DNA of 64,000 nucleotides from Halomonas litopenaei (GCF_003045775.1 NZ_PXNS01000001.1:434001-498000), one strand, 5' to 3'; shown: positions 36,920 through 47,064, counted from the first letter of the stretch. Notes: a model not told the origin generated them from the letters alone. Made by a program: numbers and translations.

Positions 36920-38221
36920 ATGGAAACAGAGCTGGTGTGGTTGCGTGGGGAACTGCGGCTGGCCGACAATCCCTTGCTGGACATCGCGCCCTCGGTCAGC
37001 GAGCGCCTGGTGGTGTTCGTGATCGACGAGGCGCTGCTTGATGGCACATCGGCAGACGGCGTGGCCGGTATCGGCGCTCGTCGGCTGCGCTTTCTGTGGC
37101 AGTGTCTCAAGGAGTTGCGTGGGACGCTGTTGAAGAAGGGTAGCGACCTGCTGGTGGCGGTGGACGAGCCGGTGTCGCTGGTCGCCCGGCTGGCCGAGCA
37201 GTATCAGGTGACACGGGTGGTGGCCAGCGAGGCAGCAGGCGGGGACGACCAGCTTGAGCGTCTGGCACGCTGCCTGCCAAGGCAGTGTCGACTGGAGCGT
37301 CGTGGTGCGGGCACGCTGTGGACGTCGCAGACGTTGCCGATGACGTTGGATGAGGTACCGGCAAGCTGGTCGGCTTTCCGGCGTCGTCTCGGCGAGGCGT
37401 CTCCTCGAAGCCACAGTCGTCCGGCCCCGGCGACGCAGCCGGCGTGGCCGGAGCGAGCGCCGCGCGGACTGCCCTCGTTGCAGCGATTGTCACGCGAAGC
37501 GGACGCCTTGAACGACGCGCCCGACAGCGCCGGGCTTGCCTTTGTCGGCGGTGAAGCGCCCGCCTGGCAGCGTCTCGACGACGTCGTGTGGGAGTCCGAT
37601 TTGCTGGCGACCTATCAGCAGACGCGCAATGGTTTGATCGGCGCTGGCTTTTCGTCCCGTCTATCGCCCTGGCTGGCGCTTGGCTGTGTGTCGGCGACCC
37701 AGGTCCTCGAAGCACTGCGTGAATGGGAAGACCGGCGGGGCGCCAACGCATCATCTCGCCACTTCTATCACGAGTTGTTATGGCGCGAGTACTTCCACTG
37801 GGCGGCACGCCAGGAAGGCAAAGCGCTGTTCGGCGATCCTCCATCATCGCCGGGGCAGGCATTCGAGTGCTGGCGCCTGGGCGCTACCGGGCAGCCGCTG
37901 ATCGATGCAGCCATGCGTGAGTTGACGGTCAGCGGCTGGCTCTCCAATCGCGCGCGTCAGCTCGTCGCCAGCTACCTGGTGCACGATCTCGGGGAGGACT
38001 GGCGCCACGGCGCCGCCTGGTTCGAACGCTGTCTGATCGACCATGACGTTGCCAGCAACTGGGGCAACTGGAAGTACATCGCAGGAGTGGGCCGCAACGC
38101 CAAACCCAGGATCTTCGATATCGACGAACAGAGCCGGCGCTACGACCCCGATGAACGCTATGTCCGCCACTGGAAGGAGCTGAGCTTGCAGCCGTCTTCC
38201 TACGAGGCACTGGGGCATTGA
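36920..38221 (+). CDS. DASH-family cryptochrome/photolyase
   Basis: This 433-residue protein has an N-terminal photolyase antenna domain (ELVWLRGELRLADNPLL) and the FAD domain (GCVSATQVLEAL, FYHELLWREYFHWAARQ, TGQPLIDAAMRELTVSGWLSNRARQ split, DHDVASNWGNWKYIAGVG). The pattern is Cry-DASH-like, although the usual NDPR segment after AGVG reads RNAKPRIFDID. Members repair dimers in single-stranded DNA or sense blue light. ATG at 36920 directly follows GGGAGCGTGAC. It appears as a single gene with an operator-like dyad upstream. Confidence 0.9.
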   Translation: METELVWLRGELRLADNPLLDIAPSVSERLVVFVIDEALLDGTSADGVAGIGARRLRFLWQCLKELRGTLLKKGSDLLVAVDEPVSLVARLAEQYQVTRVVASEAAGGDDQLERLARCLPRQCRLERRGAGTLWTSQTLPMTLDEVPASWSAFRRRLGEASPRSHSRPAPATQPAWPERAPRGLPSLQRLSREADALNDAPDSAGLAFVGGEAPAWQRLDDVVWESDLLATYQQTRNGLIGAGFSSRLSPWLALGCVSATQVLEALREWEDRRGANASSRHFYHELLWREYFHWAARQEGKALFGDPPSSPGQAFECWRLGATGQPLIDAAMRELTVSGWLSNRARQLVASYLVHDLGEDWRHGAAWFERCLIDHDVASNWGNWKYIAGVGRNAKPRIFDIDEQSRRYDPDERYVRHWKELSLQPSSYEALGH

Positions 38222-38235
38222 GGCACTGGGGCATT
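38204..38235 (+). repeat. 16-bp duplication spanning the photolyase stop codon
   Basis: GAGGCACTGGGGCATT occurs twice in tandem (38204-38219 and 38220-38235), followed by a partial GAGGCAC. The stop TGA (38219-38221) is at the junction, so the duplication copies the last five codons downstream of the stop. Confidence 0.9.
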
Positions 38236-38441
38236 GAGGCACCGGTGTATGGAAGGACGAGCGATGCCCAGTTCACCACGTTGTTCGACCTCCCGTATGA
38301 GGTCTCTTGCCCATGCGGGTGGCTCTCACCTTGGTGGTAGTGGTGCCACATCTTGCGATGCTCTGGTGTCCTGACTGGCTGGTATGACAGCGGGTCCTGG
38401 GTCATCATGCCCGCATATTGATCGCCAAGGATTGCTTCATC

Positions 38442-39740
38442 ATGCTGACCCGATTGTTCCCCGCCCTTCTCGTGGTGACCCTGGCCGGTTGCCAGAGTAC
38501 CTCCGCCGCCCCCTCCGGCGATGCCGCGGCCGGTACCAATGCCAGTGCTGGTGCAAGCGTCACCGCCAGCGCCAGTGGCGAAGCGTCTGGGCAGGCCGCC
38601 CCTGCCGCCGCTGCAGCCGAGCCCCAGAGCTTCGATCAGTGGCTGGCCGGCTTTCGTGATCAGGCGCGTGCAGAAGGCATCAGCGAAGCGACCCTGGCGC
38701 GCGCGCTGGATGGCCTGCGCTACCGTCCCCGGGTGATCGAACTCGACGGCTCCCAGCCGGAGTTCGTGCGCCCGATCTGGCAATACCTGGATACCGCGGT
38801 CTCCAACGCCAGGGTGACCCAGGGGCGTGACAAGCTCGCCGCCAATCGCGCTGCGGCCGACCGCGCCGAGGCCGACTACGGTGTGCCCGCCGAGGTCCTT
38901 ACCGCCATCTGGGGTATCGAGAGCAACTACGGCCAGAACTTCGGTGACTTCTCGACCCTGGAGGCACTGGCGACCCTGGCCTATGACGGTCGGCGCCGAG
39001 ACTTTGCACGCGGTGAACTGATGGCAGCGCTCGAGATCATCGACGCCGGCGATATCACACCGCAGCGTATGAAGGGCTCCTGGGCGGGGGCCATGGGCCA
39101 CACCCAGTTCATTCCTTCCAGTTTCGTGGCCTACGCCAAGGACGGAGACGGCGACGGTCGCCGTGATATCTGGGCGAGTATCCCCGACGTCATGGCGTCG
39201 ACTGCCAACTATCTGGATCGTGCCGGTTGGCGTCAGGGCGAGCCCTGGGGTGTCGAGGTGCAACTGCCGTCCGGGTTCGACTACGCCCAGACCGAGCTCG
39301 ATACCCGCAAGAGCGCCTCGGCTTGGGCCGGCCTGGGTGTGAGCCCGCTGGGCGGTGGCGATCTGCCGGCCTTCGATGAGGCGTCGGTGATCACTCCGGC
39401 CGGCGCGCGTGGTCCTGCTTTCCTGGTGGGACCGAACTTCCGCGCCATCCTGCGCTACAACAACGCCACCAGCTACGCCCTGGCGGTGGCCTCGCTGAGC
39501 GACCGTATCGCCGGGCGCGCCGGCATCGAGGGTGGCTGGCCTCGTGACGAGCAACCGCTCTCTCGTACTCAGGTGAAGACGCTGCAGTCGCGGCTTCAGG
39601 CGCTTGGCTACGAGGTGGGAACCCCGGACGGCATCATGGGTCCCAATACCCGGGCAGGGTTGCGCGCCTGGCAGCGCGACCAGGGTCTGGTGCCCGACGG
39701 CTTCGCCACGCTCAACCTGCTCGAACGCCTAAGCCACTGA
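38442..39740 (+). CDS. Lytic murein transglycosylase, MltB-like lipoprotein
   Basis: ATG at 38442 gives 432 residues with a lipoprotein signal and lipobox LAGC (Cys near residue 17), an Ala/Ser-rich linker (18-62), a lytic transglycosylase domain with the catalytic Glu in IWGIESNYGQ near 156 and MKGSWAGAMGHTQFIPSSF near 209, and a C-terminal peptidoglycan-binding domain (LQSRLQALGYEVGTPDGIMGPNT near 385). It cleaves murein between MurNAc and GlcNAc at the outer membrane. A longer start at TTG 38418 is less likely. Confidence 0.94.
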   Translation: MLTRLFPALLVVTLAGCQSTSAAPSGDAAAGTNASAGASVTASASGEASGQAAPAAAAAEPQSFDQWLAGFRDQARAEGISEATLARALDGLRYRPRVIELDGSQPEFVRPIWQYLDTAVSNARVTQGRDKLAANRAAADRAEADYGVPAEVLTAIWGIESNYGQNFGDFSTLEALATLAYDGRRRDFARGELMAALEIIDAGDITPQRMKGSWAGAMGHTQFIPSSFVAYAKDGDGDGRRDIWASIPDVMASTANYLDRAGWRQGEPWGVEVQLPSGFDYAQTELDTRKSASAWAGLGVSPLGGGDLPAFDEASVITPAGARGPAFLVGPNFRAILRYNNATSYALAVASLSDRIAGRAGIEGGWPRDEQPLSRTQVKTLQSRLQALGYEVGTPDGIMGPNTRAGLRAWQRDQGLVPDGFATLNLLERLSH

Positions 39741-39836
39741 GCGATCAATCAGCCCTGAAAACATCAAGGCGGCCCCTGACTCAGGGGCCTGACGTATCGG
39801 CGTCCGGCGGGACGCCCTCCACATGGAAATGGCACG

Positions 39837-40457
39837 ATGACTCTCTGGAATCGATGGCTGTCGGGCCCCGCCCGACTGATGGCGCTGGCGGCGCTTCCCC
39901 TTTGCATGGCACCGGCCGGCGGCGCCCTGGCCGATGACGGCCCTGACGTCTTTGGCTGGGTCGAGATGGCGACCCTGGAGCCCTGGGACGTCGAAGTGAA
40001 GGCAAAGCTGGACAGCGGGGCGCTGACGTCTTCGCTGGATGCCCGGGATATCGAGCGCTTCGACAAGGAAGGCGAACCCTGGGTGCGTTTCGCCCTCGAG
40101 CTCGAGGACGAGGAGACCGGTGAAACCTTCAAGAAGCAGCTCGAGCGCCCGCTCTATCGCGACATGACGGTGCGCGGCGCCGGCGGTCGCGACGAGCGCC
40201 TGGTGGTGTTGATGGAGGTGTGCATGGGGGACACCATCCACGAGGAGCAGTTCAGCCTGCGCAACCGGGAAGAGATGAACTACCCGATGCTGCTGGGTCG
40301 CCGTACCATCGGTGAGCTCGGGCTGCTGGACGTGCGCGAGACCTTCATGATCGAGCCGAGTTGCGACGAGAACTCTCCGGTCATCGAGCATGAGGGAGAG
40401 GGCGAGTACGGCACCAACAAGGATGACGGTGCCGATGACGAGGACAGCGAGAGCTGA
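39837..40457 (+). CDS. Retropepsin-like aspartic protease (RimB/COG4067 type), secreted
   Basis: This 206-residue protein has a Sec signal (residues 1-32, ending GGALADD), then the family core FGWVEMATLEPWDVEVKAKLDSGALTSSLDA, split here, with the catalytic-type motif DSGA near residue 59. It ends in a very acidic tail (EGEGEYGTNKDDGADDEDSES). Family members are annotated ATP-dependent zinc protease but resemble retropepsins. It follows the MltB-like gene by 96 bp containing a GGCCCCTGA/TCAGGGGCC hairpin (39771-39789). Substrate unknown. Confidence 0.85.
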   Translation: MTLWNRWLSGPARLMALAALPLCMAPAGGALADDGPDVFGWVEMATLEPWDVEVKAKLDSGALTSSLDARDIERFDKEGEPWVRFALELEDEETGETFKKQLERPLYRDMTVRGAGGRDERLVVLMEVCMGDTIHEEQFSLRNREEMNYPMLLGRRTIGELGLLDVRETFMIEPSCDENSPVIEHEGEGEYGTNKDDGADDEDSES

Positions 40458-40496
40458 TACGTCGATGGCACCGCTGGTGTGGTCTACAGGGTTGGC

Positions 40497-41210
40497 CTAG
40501 AAGAGCCTGGACAGTAGCGCGGTCACCGCGGTTTCCACTCGCAGGATGCGCTCGCCCAGGTGGATGCCCTCGCAGCCTGCCGCCAGCATCTGTTCCACCT
40601 CCCATTCGATGAAGCCGCCCTCGGGGCCGACCAGCAGGGTCACAGGCTCGGTCAGGCCACGAGGGCAGGCATTCGCCATCCCGGGGTGCGCCAACAGGCC
40701 CCGTCGTCCTTCCAGCAGGGACGGCAGACGGTCCTCGACGAAGGGCCGAAAGCCCCGCGCCGTGTTCACCACCGGCAGCGCAGTATCGCGGGCCTGCTCC
40801 AGGCCAAGCACCAGGTGCTGGTGGATCTTGGCGGGATCGAGTTCGGGGGACTGCCAGTAGCTCTTCTCCACCCTGCGGCTATGCAGCAACGTGATGCGCT
40901 TCACCCCCAGCGCGGTGGCATGCTCTATGCTTCTTGCCAGCATGCGTGGGCGAGGCAGCGCCAGCACCAGGTGCACCGGTAGCGCCGCGGGCGGAGCCTG
41001 ATCGAGCCCGGAAACGTCGAAGCAGGCCTCATCGTCGGTCAGCGACACGAGCTGACCGCGGCCCAGCGGGCCGTTCTCCAGTCCCAGGGTCATCACGTCG
41101 CCCTGGCGGGCGCGGTGGACCTGGCGCAGGTGGGCCAGGCGCCGGGGGTCGCGGACCCGTGCCAACCCGGCGTCATCGACGTCGTTCCGGGTGAGAAGTA
41201 TCAGATTCAT
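40497..41210 (-). CDS. rsmE: 16S rRNA (uracil-1498-N3)-methyltransferase
   Basis: This 237-residue SPOUT methyltransferase has HLRQVHRARQGD (PUA-like N-terminal domain), SIEHATALGVKRITLLHSRR near residue 100, and the knot LLVGPEGGFIEWEVE near 193 with LGERILRVETAVTALL at the end. It methylates U1498 in 16S rRNA. ATG at 41210 is the family start (MNLILL); the frame extends upstream without support. It is convergent with the retropepsin-like gene. Confidence 0.95.
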   Translation of the reverse strand: MNLILLTRNDVDDAGLARVRDPRRLAHLRQVHRARQGDVMTLGLENGPLGRGQLVSLTDDEACFDVSGLDQAPPAALPVHLVLALPRPRMLARSIEHATALGVKRITLLHSRRVEKSYWQSPELDPAKIHQHLVLGLEQARDTALPVVNTARGFRPFVEDRLPSLLEGRRGLLAHPGMANACPRGLTEPVTLLVGPEGGFIEWEVEQMLAAGCEGIHLGERILRVETAVTALLSRLF

Positions 41211-41329
41211 GGAGCCTCGAGTACCGGTTTGTCTTGCAAGGGCCGTGTCGCGGTGCAAAATGGATGCGAACGAAGCCGAGGATCTGCAGCTGCAGTCCCT
41301 GGGCTTCCCACGAACAAAGGAGCAGCGCC

Positions 41330-41803
41330 GTGCGCGTGATTCGCAAGTATGCCAATCGCCGGCTCTATGATACCGAACAGAGCCGCTATGTAACGCTCGA
41401 GGATCTACGAAGCCTGATTCTCGAGGAAGTGCCTTTCCGTGTGGAAGATGCCAAGAGTGGCGAGGACCTGACGCGTACCATTCTGCTGTCGATCATCATC
41501 GAGCAGGAGCAGGCCGACAGCGACGCCGAGGTGTTCTCCAATGACCTGCTGCAACAGCTGATTCGGGTGTACGCCATGTCTCAGCCGCTGCCCCTGGCGC
41601 GCTACCTGGAGCAGGGCACCCGGTTGATGATGGAGCAGCAGAAGAAGATGCAGGATCAGTGGCAGCAGGCCATGCGGCATTCGCCGATGGAGCTGATGCG
41701 CGAGCTGGCCGAGGAAAACATGCGTTTCTGGCAGAACACCATCAGCCAGGGCGGAACCAGCCAGGGCGGGACCACCAAGGACGACGACGAGCGTTCCTCC
41801 TGA
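41330..41803 (+). CDS. phaR: Polyhydroxyalkanoate synthesis repressor PhaR
   Basis: This 157-residue protein starts VRVIRKYANRRLYDTEQSRYVTLEDLRSL (split), the PHB/PHA accumulation regulator DNA-binding domain, followed by LTRTILLSIIIEQEQ and a helical C-terminus. PhaR senses PHA and represses phasin genes. GTG at 41330 has AAAGGAG seven bases upstream; the longer frame has no signal. The C-terminus repeats SQGGTSQGGT. No phaC or phaP is in the window. Confidence 0.92.
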   Translation: MRVIRKYANRRLYDTEQSRYVTLEDLRSLILEEVPFRVEDAKSGEDLTRTILLSIIIEQEQADSDAEVFSNDLLQQLIRVYAMSQPLPLARYLEQGTRLMMEQQKKMQDQWQQAMRHSPMELMRELAEENMRFWQNTISQGGTSQGGTTKDDDERSS

Positions 41804-41905
41804 CCCTCCCACGCCCGGCTCTGATGGAGAGAGGCCAGGAGGGCGAGAGCGGGCTTTTTCTGCCATAATGCCGCCTCATTTGGTACTCGAAAGGTAGTTG
41901 AGCGG

Positions 41906-43189
<1,284 letters not shown>

Positions 43190-43252
43190 TCGTCGGGTAC
43201 CGGTCTGGCTTGCCCCATGGTACTGACCAACAATAATCAGCAAGGAGCGAGC

Positions 43253-43687
43253 ATGGAACGCGTCAAACTGGAGTTTCCCGAGCAGGCGATCGTCCACCGT
43301 CATGGTTTGACGGTGCGCGTGACCGACATGAACTACGGGCACCATCTGGGCCATGACGCCGTGATTTCGCTGTTGCACGAGGCCAGGGCGGCCGCCCTGG
43401 CCCATCTCGGGCTTCACGAAGGTGACATGGGAGGCTATCCCAGTGTCGCCGCTGACCTGGCGGTGCAGTACCAGGCCGAGTCTCGTTGGCCGGATGCCTT
43501 GACGGTCGAGACCGCCATCCCCGAACCGGCGCGCAAGGCCATCACGGTCTACCATCGCATGCGTCGCGACAGCGACCAGCGGATAGTGGCGACCGCCAGG
43601 CTCAACCTGATGGTGGTCGACCCCCAGGCAGGGCGTGCGGTGGCGGTGCCCGAAGCGGTACGTGACGCCCTGGCGAGGGCTGGCTGA
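43253..43687 (+). CDS. Hotdog-fold acyl-CoA thioesterase family protein
   Basis: This 144-residue protein matches the 4HBT-type thioesterase family: VRVTDMNYGHHLGHDAVISLLHEARAA, split, near residues 24-50, and later AVQYQAESRWPDALTVET. The Asp/Asn in TDMNYGHHLGHD sits where the catalytic acid is expected. ATG at 43253 has AAGGAGCGAGC. Its stop overlaps the phosphoribulokinase start (TGATG), suggesting coupled translation. Substrate unknown. Confidence 0.88.
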   Translation: MERVKLEFPEQAIVHRHGLTVRVTDMNYGHHLGHDAVISLLHEARAAALAHLGLHEGDMGGYPSVAADLAVQYQAESRWPDALTVETAIPEPARKAITVYHRMRRDSDQRIVATARLNLMVVDPQAGRAVAVPEAVRDALARAG

Positions 43688-44559
43688 TGTCGAGGGAGTA
43701 TCCAGTCATCGCGGTCACCGGCTCGTCCGGTGCCGGCACCACTACGGTCAAGCGTACCTTCGAGCGCATGTTCGCCCGGGAAGATGTCCATGCCGCCTTC
43801 GTCGATGGTGACGCCTTCCATCGCTACACCCGCCAGGAGATGGCGCGGATCTTTCGCGAGGAGCCCGAGCGCAAGGATGAGCTGTCCCACTTTGCGGTGG
43901 AGGCCAACCTGCTCGATCGCCTGGAGACGCTGTTCCAGGAGTACGGTGACAGCGGCGCCGGGACCTTCCGGCACTATATCCACGCCGAAGACAAGAAGAT
44001 GATCGAGGCCGGCTACCAGGTCGGCACCTTTACCGAATGGCAGCCGCTGCCCACCGGTACCGACCTGCTGTTCTACGAGGGTCTGCACGGTGGGCTGGTC
44101 ACCAGTGAGGTGGACATCGCCCGCCACGTCGATCTGCTGGTGGGCGTCGCCCCGACCATGAACCTCGAGTGGATCCAGAAGATCGACCGCGACATGCATG
44201 CCCGCGGCTACACCCAGGAAGCGGTCATCGACACCATCCTGGGGCGCATGGATGACTACGTGCGCTACATCCTGCCGCAGTTCTCGCGTACCCATATCAA
44301 CTTTCAGCGGGTGCCCACGGTAGATACCTCGAACCCCTTCGAGGTCCAGGATATCCCCACCGATGCCGAGTCCTTCGTGGTGATCCGGTTCCGCGATCCG
44401 TCCACCGTGGATTTTCCCTACCTGCTGGCGATGATTCAGGACGCCTTCATGAGTCGCCCCCACACCCTGGTGGTGCCCGGCTCTCGTCTATCCTTGGCGA
44501 TGGAGCTGATCCTCGGTCCGCTGGTGCGTCATCTGCTGGCCCAACGACGTTTTCGTTGA
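43687..44559 (+). CDS. prkB: Phosphoribulokinase-family protein (PrkB type)
   Basis: This 290-residue P-loop kinase starts MSREYPVIAVTGSSGAGTTTVKRTF (P-loop near residues 12-20), followed by VDGDAFHRYTR, SHFAVEANLLDRLE and LLFYEGLHGGLV, matching the PrkB-like branch of E. coli and Pseudomonas. In Calvin-cycle organisms PRK makes ribulose-1,5-bisphosphate; the PrkB branch has no established role and no RuBisCO gene is in the window. The 3' end overlaps the convergent EamA gene by 31 bp. Confidence 0.92.
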   Translation: MSREYPVIAVTGSSGAGTTTVKRTFERMFAREDVHAAFVDGDAFHRYTRQEMARIFREEPERKDELSHFAVEANLLDRLETLFQEYGDSGAGTFRHYIHAEDKKMIEAGYQVGTFTEWQPLPTGTDLLFYEGLHGGLVTSEVDIARHVDLLVGVAPTMNLEWIQKIDRDMHARGYTQEAVIDTILGRMDDYVRYILPQFSRTHINFQRVPTVDTSNPFEVQDIPTDAESFVVIRFRDPSTVDFPYLLAMIQDAFMSRPHTLVVPGSRLSLAMELILGPLVRHLLAQRRFR

Positions 44560-45521
44560 GCTGCCGCACCGTTGATGCCGGCTTCGTCTGACTGACAGGT
44601 CGGGATCGACGGCACCGGAGCTGGTGTGGCGAAGCGTTTTGCGCCGGCGACGCACACCACGACCGCGGCACAGGTGGCGAGCATCGCCACGCTGATCGAC
44701 TCGTTCAACAACCAGGCCGCCAGGCCAAGCCCGAGAAACGGCTGCAGCAACTGTAGCTGACCCACCGCGGCCACCCCACCGAGCGCCAGGCCGCGATACC
44801 AGAAGATGAAGCCAATCAGCATGCTGAACAGCGATACATAGCCCAGCGACCACCAGGCGGCGCTGCCGATACCCTGCAGGGTCGGCGGTTGCGATGCGAC
44901 CGCCAGAGGCAGCATCAACGGCAGGGTCAGGGTCAGCGCCCAGCAGATCACCCGCCAGCCTTGCAGCCGTCTTGATAGTCGCGCGCCCTCGGCGTAACCG
45001 AGCCCGCAGACGGTCACGGCGGCCAGCATCAACAGATCGCCGGTCAAGGAGGCGCTGCCAGGCTGGCCGAGCGCGAAGCCTGCGACCAGCGCAGCACCGC
45101 TCAACGAGCAGGCCCAGAACGCCGGGCGGGGCCTGTCGCCGGTACGCAGCACCCCGAACAGCGCGGTAGCCATCGGCAGCAGGCCGATATAGACCAGCGA
45201 GTGCGCTGCGCTGACGTGCTCCAGCGCCATGGCGGTCAGCAGTGGAAACCCCACCACCACGCAGGCGGCAACCAGCCCCAGCGATGCAAGCTCATCGGTC
45301 CGCGGCCGGCGTCCCTTCAGGCACGCCAGCAATACCACCGCCACCAGTCCCGCCAGGCTGGCCCTGGAAAAGGTCAGAAACAGCGGATCGAAGGCCCTCA
45401 CCGCCACCCGGGTGGCGGGCAATGAACCGCTGAAGATGGCCATGCCGAGGGCGCCGCAGGCCCAGCCCTTGCCAAGGTCCGGGCGGTGTGTCGGGTTCAA
45501 TGGTCGGTGTCGTGAGGGCAT
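44529..45521 (-). CDS. EamA/DMT-superfamily permease
   Basis: This 330-residue protein has about ten membrane helices in two EamA repeats (SRASLAGLVAVVLLA; AAHSLVYIGLLPMATALFGVL; GVAAVGQLQLLQPFLGLGLAAWLL, split). Such permeases export amino acids or metabolites. It is divergent from the MocR gene, so the regulator probably controls it; substrate unknown. The 3' end overlaps prkB by 31 bp. Confidence 0.9.
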   Translation of the reverse strand: MPSRHRPLNPTHRPDLGKGWACGALGMAIFSGSLPATRVAVRAFDPLFLTFSRASLAGLVAVVLLACLKGRRPRTDELASLGLVAACVVVGFPLLTAMALEHVSAAHSLVYIGLLPMATALFGVLRTGDRPRPAFWACSLSGAALVAGFALGQPGSASLTGDLLMLAAVTVCGLGYAEGARLSRRLQGWRVICWALTLTLPLMLPLAVASQPPTLQGIGSAAWWSLGYVSLFSMLIGFIFWYRGLALGGVAAVGQLQLLQPFLGLGLAAWLLNESISVAMLATCAAVVVCVAGAKRFATPAPVPSIPTCQSDEAGINGAAAQRKRRWASR

Positions 45522-45596
45522 CTGCGCGAACTCCGTGGCGGGTCAGTAGCGCCTAGGGTGAAGGGCGTGCGCTGGTGCAGCCAGAGACGGTGCAGT

Positions 45597-45614
45597 ACAG
45601 TTTTGACAAACTGT
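45597..45614. promoter_or_regulatory. Perfect dyad in the EamA-MocR divergent region
   Basis: ACAGTTT-TGAC-AAACTGT is a perfect 7-bp inverted repeat containing TTGACA (45603-45608), a consensus -35. The 8-mer CAGTACAG flanks it as direct repeats (45593-45600 and 45629-45636). It is well placed as the operator for the MocR protein; binding is inference. Confidence 0.65.
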
Positions 45615-45636
45615 CATGGTGGAGCCTCCAGTACAG

Positions 45637-47064
45637 ATGAAGGCACAGGACATCGATCGTCGGGCGGGCATCAGCCTGGTCGAGCAGGTGGTAGCGCTGA
45701 TCCTGCGCCGCATGGCCCAGCGTCAGCTGGCGCCAGGTGCGCGCCTGCCGTCGATTCGCGGCTTGGCTGAATCGCTCGGGGTGTCACGCTCCACCGTGGT
45801 CGAGGCCTACGATCGGCTGGTCGCCGAGGGCGCCATCCATTCCCGTCGCGGCGCCGGCTTTTTCGTCGGTGATCGCTTGCCGCCGCTGTCCCTGGCGGAG
45901 CTGGCGCCCCGTCGCGAGCGCGAAGTGGACCCGCTGTGGCTGACCCGCCAGGCGCTCGAGAGCGACCATTACCGGCTGAGGCCAGGCTGTGGCTGGCTGC
46001 CGGCAGAGTGGATGCCCCACGAGGAGATTCGCCGTGGGCTGAGGCAGTTGGCGAGGCGTTCCGGCGCTGTCGCCAGCCTGACCGACTATGCGTCGCCCCA
46101 GGGCCTGCAAGCACTGCGTCAGGTGCTGGCGCATCGCCTTACCGAGCGGGGTGTCGAGGCGGCGCCGTCCCAGATCCTGCTGACCGAGTCCGGCACCCAG
46201 GCCATCGATCTGTTGTGTCGGTTTCTGCTCGAGCCGGGCGACCGCGTGCTGGTCGATGACCCCTGCTATTTCAACTTTCATGCCCTGCTGCGTGCCCACC
46301 GGGTCAAGGTGGTGGGGGTGCCCTTCAGCCCTGCGGGGCCGGACCTATCGCGCCTTGCCGAGGCCCTCGAGCAGCATCGTCCGCGGCTCTATATCACCAA
46401 CTCGGGGCTGCATAATCCAACCGGTGCCAGCCTGTCACTGGCGGTGGCCCACCGCGTGCTGCGCCTGGCCGAGCGTCACGACCTGCTGATCATCGAGGAC
46501 GACATCTTCGCCGACTTCGAGCACCAGGCGTCACCACGCCTGGCGGCGCTGGACGGGCTCGAGCGGGTAATCCAGGTGGGCAGCTTCTCCAAGACCCTGT
46601 CGGCCTCGGTGCGCTGTGGCTATATCGCCATCCGCCCCGAGTGGTTCGAGGAGCTGGTCGACCTGAAGCTGGCGACCTCCTTTGGCGCCAGCGCGCTGTC
46701 GGCAGAGCTGGTGTTCCAGCTGGTCAGGGAAGGCGCCTATCGACGTCACCTCAACGTGCTCAGGACGCGCCTGGCAGACGCCATGGGACAGGTCATGCCG
46801 CGACTGCGCTCGGCGGGCCTGGAGCCCTGGGTGGAGCCCAGTGCGGGGCTCTTTCTGTGGACGCGACTGCCCGCGGGGCTCTGCGCCAAGGACGTGGCCA
46901 GAGCGGCGTTGGACGAGGATCTGGTACTGGCGCCTGGGGAGGTGTTCAGCCCGGAAACGGCGAACAGTCACTACCTGCGCTTCAATGTGGCGCAGTCGCT
47001 GGATGATGACGTCTTCAGGGCGCTGGACCGGGCCATGGAGCGGGCGGCCCGGGGCGGGGACTGA
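45637..47064 (+). CDS. MocR/PdxR-family transcriptional regulator (GntR HTH plus aminotransferase domain)
   Basis: ATG at 45637 gives 475 residues: a GntR winged helix (LPSIRGLAESLGVSRSTVVEAYDRL, split) near residues 40-75, a linker, and an aminotransferase fold I domain with SYASPQ-like DYASPQGLQALR, ITNSGLHNPTGASL and the PLP Lys in VGSFSKTLSASVRCGY near 310. MocR proteins bind direct-repeat operators and sense PLP or amines. An in-frame ATG at 45616 is next to the dyad with no ribosome site; GGTGGAG supports 45637. It is divergent from the EamA gene. Confidence 0.93.
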   Translation: MKAQDIDRRAGISLVEQVVALILRRMAQRQLAPGARLPSIRGLAESLGVSRSTVVEAYDRLVAEGAIHSRRGAGFFVGDRLPPLSLAELAPRREREVDPLWLTRQALESDHYRLRPGCGWLPAEWMPHEEIRRGLRQLARRSGAVASLTDYASPQGLQALRQVLAHRLTERGVEAAPSQILLTESGTQAIDLLCRFLLEPGDRVLVDDPCYFNFHALLRAHRVKVVGVPFSPAGPDLSRLAEALEQHRPRLYITNSGLHNPTGASLSLAVAHRVLRLAERHDLLIIEDDIFADFEHQASPRLAALDGLERVIQVGSFSKTLSASVRCGYIAIRPEWFEELVDLKLATSFGASALSAELVFQLVREGAYRRHLNVLRTRLADAMGQVMPRLRSAGLEPWVEPSAGLFLWTRLPAGLCAKDVARAALDEDLVLAPGEVFSPETANSHYLRFNVAQSLDDDVFRALDRAMERAARGGD

